Positions 27,001-35,502 of a DNA stretch of 64,000 bases are shown here, piece after piece. The DNA comes from Pseudomonas cedrina subsp. cedrina. Its GTDB lineage: Bacteria; Pseudomonadota; Gammaproteobacteria; Pseudomonadales; Pseudomonadaceae. The stretch covers positions 1 to 64,000 of the forward strand of contig NZ_MNPW01000013.1 in the NCBI RefSeq assembly GCF_001983175.1, in the 5' to 3' direction. The position numbers were made by a program, and so were the translations under genes. The notes beneath the pieces were generated by a model, which worked only from the letters and a program-made list of their open reading frames with translations, was not told the origin of the DNA and did not search any database. Position 1 is the first letter of the stretch. Every line of letters begins with the position of its first letter.

Positions 27001-28626
27001 GGCAGTTTATTGCGTGATGAAATTTGCAGTTCTGCAGTCGAGGATGGTGATTTTGCACGCTACAAAATCGATAATCTTGCCGGCGACTTCCTGTTACTTC
27101 CACGCTCGGAGCATGGTCGTTCCATGCGTGAGATTTACGACGCCTGGTACTTGGAAGCGATCAAAACCCATCCGGCGCGTACCACGGCGTTTGAGCAGGT
27201 ACTTGAAATTGCAGCTCGCACCAATTCGATGCCTACGGGGCTCTCGCTTTTTCTTCGTCAAGCTCACGACGAAGCCAAAAAACTGATGGAGGCGCGGCGT
27301 GCGTCCGAAAAAAAGCGAGACGCGACTATCAGCGAGTTCGAGCGTCTTTTGGACGAGGGAGAGATAGAGGAGTTTCGTATTCGTGCTGCCGGCTTTGTGC
27401 GCGGCCGTATGTGGGACGAGCGAGCCGTAGCCGGGTATCCAACATATGCTGGAGATAGGTCGCGCCACTGGGTCGCTTGGCGCGCGCATGAACTTGGATG
27501 GACCCCAGAACGCTTCGCCGAATTCGACCGCGAGATGGCGGGCCATGACCGTAATGAGCACCGAGTCGAGCGCATCGGTAAAAAATATCAATGGATCGCC
27601 TACCATGAAATGACCGGACGTCTTTCTGACACCTCGCTCGTAGGTGGTAACTATCAGGAAGATCCCGAGCTCTTTCGCGGTCCTTGGCAAGTCGGGTCAC
27701 GAGAGATGGATCCGACTATCCTTGTGACTCGTACGAAACAACGCGACTCGGATCGTCAAGGTCCGACCTGGTGGTCCCCTCACTTTTCTCGTTGGCGCGA
27801 CGATCCGCCCGAATCGCGAGTCGCGTGGATGGAGGATCAATCGCGAGACGTGCCTGATCCAGTACAGCAGATTGATGTAATCGACCCTGCTGGCCGACGC
27901 TGGCTCGTACTCGACACAAATGTTGGCCGTAATCATCTAGCTATGGTAGATGGCGAACGCGTGATTCATCGGATGACCTGGCACAAAGTTAAATCGATAT
28001 TGGTAGCACGCGATGATGTTGAGCGTTTAACGGAGTTTCTAACCCAATCAGCAGATAATCGGGATCATTTTCCGGCATTCGATATGCCTCGGAATGGCTA
28101 CCTTGGCGAGTACCCTTGGCATCCGGCATTCGACACTATCGATAGAAGTTTCGAGATGGGTTCGGACGAAGCAATTTACACGCAAGCGACGGTAGCTGAC
28201 TGGCGTGTCGAGCGCTCAGGCCATGACTATTCGATTGAGGAAAGCTTCAATCTTACGGTTCCCGCTCCAGCGCTTATGCGTGGCCTTCATTTACGTCTGG
28301 CGGAAGGACGCTCCCTTGCATACGCAACAGCAGATAGCAGAATTCTTTTTAAAGATCCGTCCGTTGACGAGCCCGGGTTCAGTGCGGCTGTTGTAGATCG
28401 CGATGTGATGCGGGCGTTTTTGGACGCAGAAGGGTTAGAAATCGTGTGGGTTGTTACTGGTGAAAAAAGTGCCCATGGCGGATCGCGTCATGGCAGGGGG
28501 TGGGGTGGAATGCTTAATTATAGGGGGGTCTACCGGTTTAATGGCGATTCTATCCAAGGCCGACTCGAGTTCGAGAAACAGGCTCCCCGGCCTGAGCAGC
28601 TAGCGGAGCTTCTGGCCCATCCGTGA
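24088..28626 (+). CDS. Avs-like STAND NTPase with N-terminal Mrr-type nuclease
   Basis: A 1512-residue protein. The N-terminal 130 residues form an Mrr-like PD-(D/E)xK domain: FEELVCQFA, GADAGLECY (D48), GWQAKYF (Q66-A-K68). A P-loop GEAGVGKS lies at about 347-354 and a Walker B motif VMVDAINE at about 420, followed by a long helical C-terminal sensor region of about 900 residues. This architecture matches AVAST proteins with a nuclease head (Avs2/Avs4 types), which bind phage terminase or portal and degrade DNA. Single-gene locus; start supported by GAGGA. A decayed relative of the N-terminus lies 7 kb upstream at 17018. I cannot tell which Avs subtype it is by eye. Confidence 0.8.
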   Translation: MATPMIDFRAIRTHQGSQHAGFEELVCQFAALESQGGVPFHRKGAGADAGLECYRVEPNGSETGWQAKYFFELGSGEAGQLKDSFENAVAKHPALATFIVCIPFDLSDGRVEGRKSERDRWDAWVIARQTSIAPRIVEIQLWGGFQLTERLSRNDPLYVGRRTYWFDLPHFGCEWFKDRFAITRTALGRRYTPELNIELPIRQALVAFARGPDFACKIIGWADDLDEARHRSLRSIGAALKGTRDIDFTALGDQMAAISAAIRGAPLGPANLIPFGEWSALLAIATAALNRCWSGIWELRRQPGAAQDSGRDGLHFAEHLREVIDRVVEEINAPSTNFANSHRLLLSGEAGVGKSHLLADVAEHHVAQGFPAVLMFGGAFSDAEPWRQIAEQLGLTNAPPDAILGAFDSAAEAAGTRALVMVDAINERNGVAVWSERLAAFLAVADRFEHIAVLVSCRSTFIPYIVRDLDTTTLPRLEHPGFAGRAAEAARRYFDQRGIVRMAAPHFAPEFENPLFLRTCCDMLERRNESELPRGLAGVSKVFDFYFNAVVETLNLRMGLAPRLKRVEAVLSALTEEMMVAGNGYLSIGAANSIIECLHNSNGLAEQSLFFQLESEGVIAVEPVGDGEEINEMVRFTFERLSDHRIAQRLLDTHVGAGDPAPAFITGGPLASYVAGRDSSRFAGIAEALAVQLPERYGVELIDVVDGKFARWELAHAFQLSLLWRRQDAFTKRTLELVEECADVIGGDAFLETLLAIATEPDNLFNADHLDRWLQPLPMYERDIEWSTRVTHIAVDGDGDGAIETLIEWVLANGLEPIELSRARLVAITLAWLTSLSHRWIRDMATKALATLLVNRRELAAQMIEKFSNVDDAYIVDRVLAAAYGAATRNSSDEGLAELARVAFAAVFTNDRLPTHALVRDHARGIVELAASRGVLPADISLDCARPPYPGGRALETVTEETLGTYVQNYGGSLLRDEICSSAVEDGDFARYKIDNLAGDFLLLPRSEHGRSMREIYDAWYLEAIKTHPARTTAFEQVLEIAARTNSMPTGLSLFLRQAHDEAKKLMEARRASEKKRDATISEFERLLDEGEIEEFRIRAAGFVRGRMWDERAVAGYPTYAGDRSRHWVAWRAHELGWTPERFAEFDREMAGHDRNEHRVERIGKKYQWIAYHEMTGRLSDTSLVGGNYQEDPELFRGPWQVGSREMDPTILVTRTKQRDSDRQGPTWWSPHFSRWRDDPPESRVAWMEDQSRDVPDPVQQIDVIDPAGRRWLVLDTNVGRNHLAMVDGERVIHRMTWHKVKSILVARDDVERLTEFLTQSADNRDHFPAFDMPRNGYLGEYPWHPAFDTIDRSFEMGSDEAIYTQATVADWRVERSGHDYSIEESFNLTVPAPALMRGLHLRLAEGRSLAYATADSRILFKDPSVDEPGFSAAVVDRDVMRAFLDAEGLEIVWVVTGEKSAHGGSRHGRGWGGMLNYRGVYRFNGDSIQGRLEFEKQAPRPEQLAELLAHP

Positions 28627-28769
28627 AAATGTGCTATCGGCTTCCGAATTAGGTGCGACATCACCGAGGTGATAAACATTAATAACGGGCTTCGCTTTTA
28701 GTCTTCCCATCAACCACAAAGCTGATTCAACCGCATTCGTTTGCACGACCTCACCGCCACGTAAAAGGA

Positions 28770-31700
28770 ATGACAATGAGTGATCAAAGTGGGTATCGGG
28801 CATTTCGTACCCATGCCTTAGAGCAAGGGCGAGACGCGGTCAAACGACTGGCCATTTCCGATTACGATGAAAGTTCCGACGTTCACTCCAGATTTACTCA
28901 GCGGATTGCCTTAAGAGCTGCGCGGCGTTGGGTTCAGAACAATGTCAGCGAGCTGCTTGCCGAAGACCCTGGCAAGGCGATACATATCCGCCGAATGCTT
29001 GGTATACCCGCTTCACACTCATTAGTCCGGCCAGAGCCCTGGCCCTGGTATGGCAAGTTTGGGATATTCTTGATTCCACATTTGCTAACATGGCAATACA
29101 CGCGTAGGCAGTTAGCAAAAACACGGACCTACGAAGGACGTTCTTATCTTTACGAGACCTTCTACGACCGAGTCGTGACGTGTCGCTTGAACCGCTACAC
29201 CCCGGCCGTTGATCAGGCCATACAAGGCATGCCGCTGCTCTCCTATGAACGCGCAAGACAGCTCGACAGACTGGATGCTGGCTGGTTCATGGCCGTGCGT
29301 AAGGTCGGCGTGGAGAGCTTTGCGAGGATCGAACATTATGCTCGCTATGGCAGCTTCAGATTGAAGGGCCCACTCGCCAATCTGCTGGTGCTGACCAATG
29401 TGGTGCAGACAGAATCGGAGCTGGCCTGGCTAGACTATCAAATGAAAGAGCGCTATCACGCGCCCGAGATCACCCCTGAAGCCCTTCGCACCTTCAAACA
29501 GGCCATTGATCTATTGCTGGCCAATGGTGTTAAGCGCAAGCAGGTAGCGGGTATCTTTCGTCATGACCTGGATGCTATAGACCCAGATCGGCTGCAGGTA
29601 AACTTGCAACTGATTGTTGCTTCTGGCACAGCAGGCGCAGATGCCGTCTACGAGGTCATTGGAGAGTCGCTTTGGCGAGCTTCCAGCGCAAATTGGGCCT
29701 TTGTATTGGATGTGGTTAAGGCCCATTCAGCTGATCAGATTCAACACTGCAAGCGTATGCTGGACCATTACTGCGAGCCTTCTTCACTGTTGGTCGAGCA
29801 CTTGATTGCTCTGGGCGCGAGCGTCGAAGACCTAGCGCATTGCCAGACGCTCATATTGGAGCTCAACAAAAAAGAGGGAGAGGGCGAACCGCTCGCCGAG
29901 ATCGCGCTGTTGGCCGGTGCTCCATATTGCTTGAGCTTCGAGCAGATAGGGCAGTGTCGCACTTACCTGGCGCGCCCCGGATCATTGCAGGAATACTTGG
30001 CAGTGCTTGAGCGACATGGGTATGGCTACCCTGAGGCAGTTCTGGGTTTTCAGCGTGCGTATACCGTCATCGGTGTCCAGAGCCTTGAGACTTGGCTTGT
30101 AATCAAAGGGCACCGTAAACCGCGTAAAGAGCGCGAGTTGGTTGACTGGATCATTCGCTGTGCTGGCACTCTGGCCGCCCAACCGTATCACTATCTGCTC
30201 ACCGCCGTGCCCATGCCAGAGTTCAGTCATCTGTGCCAAGCGGAGCGCGTGGTACGGTTTGGACTTGGCACTTTGCAGTACTTAGTCGAGAACAAGGGAT
30301 TGAACTCATTCAAAGCGATCATGGATTGGTACTACAAGGCACGTGGCGTACATACGCTTTGTTGCTGGGACCTGAATTCAACATCTCGTGTACTGCTGGA
30401 CGATGCCTTCCGTCGTAACCACTTTGCTGCTTTCACTGAGAACCTGAGCTGTGTCATTAGAGCCATTGATGATCGGGTGGTAACGGACCTCGGTTATCGC
30501 CACCAGCAACCGGACGACGCGGCACGCGAGCGCTACGACGAACGAAGGGAAGTTCTAGCTCAGGCCGAGAGCCTAAAACTTTTGCCTCGTTTACCAGCCA
30601 TCCTGAACCAAACGGGCGGCGTCCTGCTGCCGAGCATGATTCGCCATGCGTGGTCGTCAGCTGAGCAGCTACAAGAACAGATGGACGCATTGGTGCCGTT
30701 GGTAGAGGACCTGCTAATGGGGCGCGGACCATCAGGCGCTGAGCTGCAGCCTCAGGAGGTTGAGGCTATATCCATGATCTACAAGGCTGATAGCCACAGC
30801 GTCAGGTCACAGTGGAAGAATGTCCTGGGTTTCGAATCGCAAATGGCTGGATTGACATTGTGGGATGGTTACCCGATGCGCTGGGCGCGCTCGATTCGTC
30901 GCATGGAAAAGCGCCTTGAGCGCAGTAGTCTGCAAGCGCTGGTTCAGGCCAAGACGATCAGCGCGAAGATCTGTTCAAAAAGGGACTTCACCGACGCGTG
31001 TCAGGCCATCCGTTCCAAGCGGCTATACGACAAGTCGCGTGATCCTCAGTCTGTAGCGGCCCATCTAGGTGTACTGTTCGCGGCGAGTCGTGAGGACTCA
31101 TTGATCGGATCGTGGCTCGAAACCGACCTCGGACAGATAGCTGCCTTGGAGGATTTCAGTATTGATATCTCGGAGGGGTTGGAGCAGCTCGACACGCTGT
31201 TCACCAGCACTTTACCGGACGCTCTTGAGGCGCATATGCCGGCGTTTGTAATGAACTTCAACGATGAGCAGGCTGATAGCCTGGCCAAGCGAATGGTGGG
31301 TGAGGCTAATCTGGCTGGGGCGCAAACTGGCCGTGGAAGATTGCAGGCCGCAGTCAGACACACCCAAACAATTGTGCTCGCGACATGTGCATGCTGGTTG
31401 AAGCGCGAGCAGGGCAAGTTCACCGCTATGCCTGCTAACGACGAAGTCACTGAATTGCAGGCGTTCGTGTCAAAATATCCGGCAGCGTTTTTCGCTAGGC
31501 AAGCCGCGAACCTGTGCACGCGCGATGACACGGACATGTGGAAGGAGGAGCGGCACGCGCATATGGTGGTATTTGACCCTGTGCAACGTCGGCTTGCGGG
31601 GATGGCCATGATCTATTTCGAATCAATCCCGGCGCTCCATCCAACCAAGCGTTGCCTGATCGTTCGCGCGATCAACCCGATGGATGAGATGTTGGCTACT

Positions 31701-32057
31701 CATACGGTACATAGCATCGTCAACGCGTTTTTCGATGTCGCCGTCAGCATCGCTCAAGAAAATGAGCTGGCAGCGGTGCTTTTCCCGAATCCTGGCGGCA
31801 TGCATCTCCTTTCCAATCAGAGCACTGTTGAGAATTACTTCAAAAAACACCTCATTGAACGCGCCGAGCCTTACCGGCAGATAGAGCCGGGGGCAAGCGC
31901 TGCGCACTGGCGTACCAGACCTAGGCGCCTGAATACACGATTTTATGCCTACGCGCAGGGGCAGCAGCAGGTTTCGGAGTTATACGTCGTTTGGGCGAAT
32001 AGCCAAATCATTCTGACGGCTCAAAAGCGCAGATCGGTTGAGTACATAGATCTCTGA
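28770..32057 (+). CDS. Large protein of unknown family (1095 aa)
   Basis: No known family recognised. The first 850 residues look helical and repeat-like (for example ARIEHYARYG, then LANGVKRKQVAGIFRHDLDA), with a tryptophan-rich, possibly membrane-touching patch PEPWPWYGKFGIFLIPHLL at about 88-106. The last 180 residues are alpha/beta (HMVVFD, LAGMAMIYFES, LIVRAINPMDE, ELAAVLFPNPGG) and vaguely resemble a GNAT-like acyltransferase fold, but no acetyl-CoA loop is clear. The ribosome binding site AAAGGA precedes the ATG. It lies 180 bp ahead of the acyl-CoA dehydrogenase-like unit and may belong with it. Inference only. Confidence 0.6.
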   Translation: MTMSDQSGYRAFRTHALEQGRDAVKRLAISDYDESSDVHSRFTQRIALRAARRWVQNNVSELLAEDPGKAIHIRRMLGIPASHSLVRPEPWPWYGKFGIFLIPHLLTWQYTRRQLAKTRTYEGRSYLYETFYDRVVTCRLNRYTPAVDQAIQGMPLLSYERARQLDRLDAGWFMAVRKVGVESFARIEHYARYGSFRLKGPLANLLVLTNVVQTESELAWLDYQMKERYHAPEITPEALRTFKQAIDLLLANGVKRKQVAGIFRHDLDAIDPDRLQVNLQLIVASGTAGADAVYEVIGESLWRASSANWAFVLDVVKAHSADQIQHCKRMLDHYCEPSSLLVEHLIALGASVEDLAHCQTLILELNKKEGEGEPLAEIALLAGAPYCLSFEQIGQCRTYLARPGSLQEYLAVLERHGYGYPEAVLGFQRAYTVIGVQSLETWLVIKGHRKPRKERELVDWIIRCAGTLAAQPYHYLLTAVPMPEFSHLCQAERVVRFGLGTLQYLVENKGLNSFKAIMDWYYKARGVHTLCCWDLNSTSRVLLDDAFRRNHFAAFTENLSCVIRAIDDRVVTDLGYRHQQPDDAARERYDERREVLAQAESLKLLPRLPAILNQTGGVLLPSMIRHAWSSAEQLQEQMDALVPLVEDLLMGRGPSGAELQPQEVEAISMIYKADSHSVRSQWKNVLGFESQMAGLTLWDGYPMRWARSIRRMEKRLERSSLQALVQAKTISAKICSKRDFTDACQAIRSKRLYDKSRDPQSVAAHLGVLFAASREDSLIGSWLETDLGQIAALEDFSIDISEGLEQLDTLFTSTLPDALEAHMPAFVMNFNDEQADSLAKRMVGEANLAGAQTGRGRLQAAVRHTQTIVLATCACWLKREQGKFTAMPANDEVTELQAFVSKYPAAFFARQAANLCTRDDTDMWKEERHAHMVVFDPVQRRLAGMAMIYFESIPALHPTKRCLIVRAINPMDEMLATHTVHSIVNAFFDVAVSIAQENELAAVLFPNPGGMHLLSNQSTVENYFKKHLIERAEPYRQIEPGASAAHWRTRPRRLNTRFYAYAQGQQQVSELYVVWANSQIILTAQKRRSVEYIDL

Positions 32058-32235
32058 TTGAGAACTGACGCGTTTTCGCAAAAGGCGTGTTGCTATCGCG
32101 ATGCTTGAGTTTTGCTGTGCCGTTCTGCGGGGCAATACCTGACATCGGAGGTCCGTTACGAGACCTCAAATGTATTTGTCAGATGGAACTGTGTGGCTTA
32201 GAACACATGTTCAATTTCCAGACCTTGCGTAGGCT

Positions 32236-33429
32236 GTGGGCGGAATGTCTCGACTTCGTGAATCCGACTTGAATCGACTGTTCGACGTTGATACGCGCGC
32301 TAGAATTATTGAGTGTTTCGACGCACTCAAAGGCACCCCGGATTTTCACTCGGCGCTCAAATGGCGCTCGGCCGTTCCTGAGCTGTGTCAGCTGGATTGT
32401 TCGCTGAGTCATCTAGGTGCCCACGCGCTTGGCGCCGCACAAATGATTGACGTTTTTCGCTTCTTTGGCGCTTTAAGCCTGGACCTTCGAGACGTCCCCG
32501 GTCTCGGACATGGACGCCTTTTGAGCTTAGTGAGGGGAGAGTCCTTTACACCGTTTTTGCGCAGTATTGCTTCTGGCAGCAGTTTTACCGCTGTGTGTGT
32601 CACTGAGGCCAGTGGAGGTTCGGATCTTCAATCGATACAAACCACTGCAGTCAGGTGCCAGGGCGGGTATAGATTGTCAGGCCGTAAGCAATATGTCTCT
32701 CGACTGCGTCAGGCCGATCTGTACCTTGTGTTTGCCAATGTAGCCATGCTTGAGCGCGGATTAACGGTTTTTCTGGTGCCGGCAAGCGCGGACGGGATCG
32801 TTATTCACGACATCGCGGCGCACGGTTTACGAGGGTGCTCCTGGGGCGCGTTGGAGTTGAATCAGGTATTCGTGCCTAAAAACCTACGTGTGGGTGGCGA
32901 GGGCCAAGGATTCAGTCTGTTTTCAACGCACTTTTCTTACTGGCGTTGTTCAGCCGCTGCCTGCGCGATCGGTGCCGCGCAAACCGCTCTTGATTACAGC
33001 AGGAAACGACTGCAGGCACGCCACGCATTTGGAGGGCCGATCGGTCGCTTTACTCATCTGCAACAGGAGTATGCACGTCATGCAGCACGGGTGCACATGG
33101 CCTGGCTTCTGGTACAGAGCACCGCGCAACGTTTGGATCGCCGTGCCTACTGCTATGTCGATGCCGCGATGGCGAAAGCCGAAAGTTTGGAAGTCGCGAT
33201 CGCTGCCGTGCAATGGGCGATGTTGGTTCACGGTGCCGAAGGCTATTGCGCTGATCTGGGCCTGGAAAAAATCCTGCGTGATTTGATGGGCTTGCGGATA
33301 GCTGATGGGACCCCCGATGTGCTTCGTGGCCAAGTCGCTCGGGGCCTGCTGGGTGAAACGCTGTACAGCGAATCGTTGGGACGCCAAGCGGTGCCGCTTA
33401 AGATGTTAAGGGAGAGGCAGTTATGGTGA
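32236..33429 (+). CDS. Acyl-CoA dehydrogenase-like flavoprotein
   Basis: A protein of about 397 residues, usual length for the family. Landmarks are CVTEASGGSDL (flavin and substrate loop), RLQARHAFGGPIGRFTHLQQ (FAD-binding helix) and LEKILRDLMGLRIADGT near the end. In classical members the last motif is xYEGT with the glutamate as catalytic base; here it is ADGT, so Asp replaces Glu, and the alternative base position of isovaleryl-type enzymes is also not Glu. A changed substrate or reaction is possible. The start is uncertain: GTG at 32236 or ATG at 32245. It overlaps the acyltransferase gene by 7 bp, forming the head of a four-gene unit. Confidence 0.75.
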   Translation: MGGMSRLRESDLNRLFDVDTRARIIECFDALKGTPDFHSALKWRSAVPELCQLDCSLSHLGAHALGAAQMIDVFRFFGALSLDLRDVPGLGHGRLLSLVRGESFTPFLRSIASGSSFTAVCVTEASGGSDLQSIQTTAVRCQGGYRLSGRKQYVSRLRQADLYLVFANVAMLERGLTVFLVPASADGIVIHDIAAHGLRGCSWGALELNQVFVPKNLRVGGEGQGFSLFSTHFSYWRCSAAACAIGAAQTALDYSRKRLQARHAFGGPIGRFTHLQQEYARHAARVHMAWLLVQSTAQRLDRRAYCYVDAAMAKAESLEVAIAAVQWAMLVHGAEGYCADLGLEKILRDLMGLRIADGTPDVLRGQVARGLLGETLYSESLGRQAVPLKMLRERQLW

Positions 33430-34091
33430 ACAAATTGATGACGCTGCATGAGGCTGAGCGTTCCGGGCTGATTAAGATGTCGCCGAACGTCAGCATTTCT
33501 GAGTTTGCCCATTTTGTTCCCGCCGAAGACAACGGCGAATCTTACGGCGTCACCGTGATCGGCGAAGGCACACGTATTCGAGCCGGCGCCGTTATTTGTT
33601 CGGGTGTTGAAATAGGTCACAACACCGTCATCGGACATCAATGTGTCATTCGCGCCGGGGTAAAAATCGGACATGACTGTGTTGTCTCGCATCTGGTCTG
33701 TATTGAGCGAGCGGCACAGATTGGCGATCAGGTTCGGATTTCTGCTTTGACTCACATTACTGGCGGTTGCCACATCGGCAATGACGTACAGATCGGCGCA
33801 CGCGTTGTGACGATCAATGACAATGAAATGCGCTGGCGGGCAGGTGAAGTTTTATGTGCGCCCCGCATTCTCAGCCGTTCAAGGGTCGGCAGTGGCTGCA
33901 CGTTGTTGGGCCATGTGACGATAGGTGAGGGCGCATTCGTCGGAGCCGGATCGGTAGTGACGCGTAGCATTCCCGCCAATCAGATGGCCTATGGAAATCC
34001 AGCCTATGTGCAAGGCGAGGCACCATCAGGCGAATGGTGTGCCGGAGCGAGCGCGTGCGACCTTCAAGACAGTTCAAGGGGGCCATCATGA
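33423..34091 (+). CDS. Hexapeptide-repeat (left-handed beta-helix) acyltransferase
   Basis: A 222-residue protein dominated by hexapeptide repeats from about residue 44 to 180 (IGEGTRI, VEIGHNTVIGHQC, VKIGHDCVVS, CHIGNDVQIGA, VTIGEGAFVGAGSVV), ending with IPANQMAYGNPA, typical of sugar or amino-acid O/N-acyltransferases that use acyl-CoA or acyl-ACP. It overlaps the dehydrogenase-like gene by 7 bp and the Nudix gene by 4 bp. The coupling to an acyl-CoA dehydrogenase suggests that a modified acyl group is made and transferred to a small molecule. Confidence 0.85.
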   Translation: MVNKLMTLHEAERSGLIKMSPNVSISEFAHFVPAEDNGESYGVTVIGEGTRIRAGAVICSGVEIGHNTVIGHQCVIRAGVKIGHDCVVSHLVCIERAAQIGDQVRISALTHITGGCHIGNDVQIGARVVTINDNEMRWRAGEVLCAPRILSRSRVGSGCTLLGHVTIGEGAFVGAGSVVTRSIPANQMAYGNPAYVQGEAPSGEWCAGASACDLQDSSRGPS

Positions 34092-34504
34092 CCACCATCG
34101 GCGTATTTGCTTCAATCTTTAACCAAGCCGGCGAGGTTTTGTGCGTCCGACGCAATTATCCACCTTACGGTTGGACCACCCCAGGAGGCAGGCTTGAAGA
34201 TAATGAGACCCCGGAAGACGGTGTGATTCGGGAAGTATATGAGGAGACGGGGTATCACGTGCAGGTCGGTCGTCTGGTGGGTGTGTATTCAGCGCCTTAC
34301 AAGGCAGATCTGGTGATTTCTTTCGAGTGTTCCATCCTTGGACGCGATCCATGGTCTGCAGACGATGAAATTGCAGAGGTAGGATTTTTTTCCGTTGATG
34401 CACTTCCCGCGCCTATGAGAGCTAATACGCAAGTTCGGATAAGGGATGCGGCATCAGGGAAACAGGGGATTTCCCGAACCTTTACTGCCACCGAGGCTGA
34501 GTAG
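34088..34504 (+). CDS. Nudix hydrolase
   Basis: A 138-residue Nudix protein with a full Nudix box at residues 34-56: GRLEDNE, then REVYEETGY, matching G-x5-E-x7-REUxEExGU. It starts MTTIGVFASIFN; the ATG overlaps the acyltransferase stop (ATGA), which decides this start over longer frames. Nudix enzymes hydrolyse nucleoside diphosphates linked to another group, so a role in activating or clearing a nucleotide-linked intermediate is possible. The substrate cannot be told from sequence. Confidence 0.85.
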   Translation: MTTIGVFASIFNQAGEVLCVRRNYPPYGWTTPGGRLEDNETPEDGVIREVYEETGYHVQVGRLVGVYSAPYKADLVISFECSILGRDPWSADDEIAEVGFFSVDALPAPMRANTQVRIRDAASGKQGISRTFTATEAE

Positions 34505-34512
34505 AGTGTCAG

Positions 34513-35088
34513 ATGAGTCGGCTGGTCTGTTTTGATATAGGCAACGTGTTGGTTCGATTGAGAGACACTGCTGTAGAGGGTTCCCTGATTGATGAATACT
34601 CGCGGCTCACTCGACTATACGGGCTCGGCCGTCTGACGCGGTCGGCGTTCCTCAGTGCCTTGAAGCGCTTGTTTCAGTGGCAATACGACTTGTCAGATAT
34701 CGAGTCGTGGTTCGTCCATCATCGTATTGAAGGGCCGCAACCCGGCGCGCAAGAGTTACTTGCACACCTGCACAAAAAGAGCGCAACCATTGCACTACTG
34801 TCTAATACCAACGCCAGTCATTGGGCACATTTGAAGCGTCTTGAATGTATCCCGCTATCTTGCTTGAGAGTTCTGTCCTTTGAACAACAATGCGCCAAGC
34901 CAGAGGTGGAGATCTATCGGCGACTGGAGATGCTGAGTGGATGCCGCGGAGCAGAGATTATTTTTTTCGACGATCTAAAAGCAAATATCCAGGCAGCAGC
35001 CTGTATGGGTTGGCTTGCCTGCCAGATAACACCAGTGAATGCGGCAGATCAAATGCGCGCGTTTTTGCATGAGCATGGCGTTTTATAG
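34513..35088 (+). CDS. HAD-family hydrolase (YihX-like)
   Basis: A 191-residue HAD hydrolase. Motif I is CFDIGNVLV with Asp8 as nucleophile; as in YihX-type sugar-phosphate phosphatases the second aspartate is replaced by glycine. Motif II is ALLSNTNASH, motif III has K in AKPEVEIY, and motif IV is IIFFDDLKANI. It begins 8 bp after the Nudix stop and closes the unit of four. In a pathway it would remove phosphate from an intermediate. The specific substrate is unknown. Confidence 0.85.
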   Translation: MSRLVCFDIGNVLVRLRDTAVEGSLIDEYSRLTRLYGLGRLTRSAFLSALKRLFQWQYDLSDIESWFVHHRIEGPQPGAQELLAHLHKKSATIALLSNTNASHWAHLKRLECIPLSCLRVLSFEQQCAKPEVEIYRRLEMLSGCRGAEIIFFDDLKANIQAAACMGWLACQITPVNAADQMRAFLHEHGVL

Positions 35089-35105
35089 GTAATGAACATT
35101 CACGC

Positions 35106-35408
35106 TCAAGAGTTGCCTTTCAGGTAATCCTTCAATACCTGGTTGACCTAGGAGTGGACACTCACGCCCAGGCGATCTGCCTGCGACTGCGCGGCGTAGC
35201 GTAATTCCTGATCGAGGTGTATCTGATTCAGGTTATCGCTGGAGGGTTTTGAACCCTGCATCAGGAAACGATTTATGACCTGTCCGAACGACTGATGTGG
35301 ATCGATAATTTCCGGAGTAGGATGTTCTTCAGTCGACGGCTCTGAGTGTTGAGTCACTTCGCGTCTTGCGTGAGCATAAAAAATCATGTCTATAGGGCGG
35401 CCCGTCAA
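35106..35408 (-). pseudogene. Ribbon-helix-helix-like protein with an in-frame amber codon
   Basis: The frame encodes an 86-residue protein ending GVSVHS at a TAG (35148-35150); the same frame continues for 13 more codons (VNQVLKDYLKGNS) to a TGA at 35106. Together RYAAQSQADRLGVSVHS and VNQVLKDYL look like the DNA-binding helices of a ribbon-helix-helix or HicB-like regulator, so the amber codon removes the last helix. It lies just downstream of the relaxase gene on the same strand and could have regulated transfer. Confidence 0.55.
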
Positions 35409-35502
35409 TTGTTGAGAGAGGTTTCTCTAAATACCTCTTGAACACGGCTAGGATCACTCGACACAGGGCTTTGACGTCTTCAGAACGCACTCTGATTCTT
35501 CG

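Noticed and set aside
27094..27690. 198-aa minus-strand frame within the Avs-like gene
   Set aside because: Antisense of a clear coding sequence, no ribosome binding site, no family.
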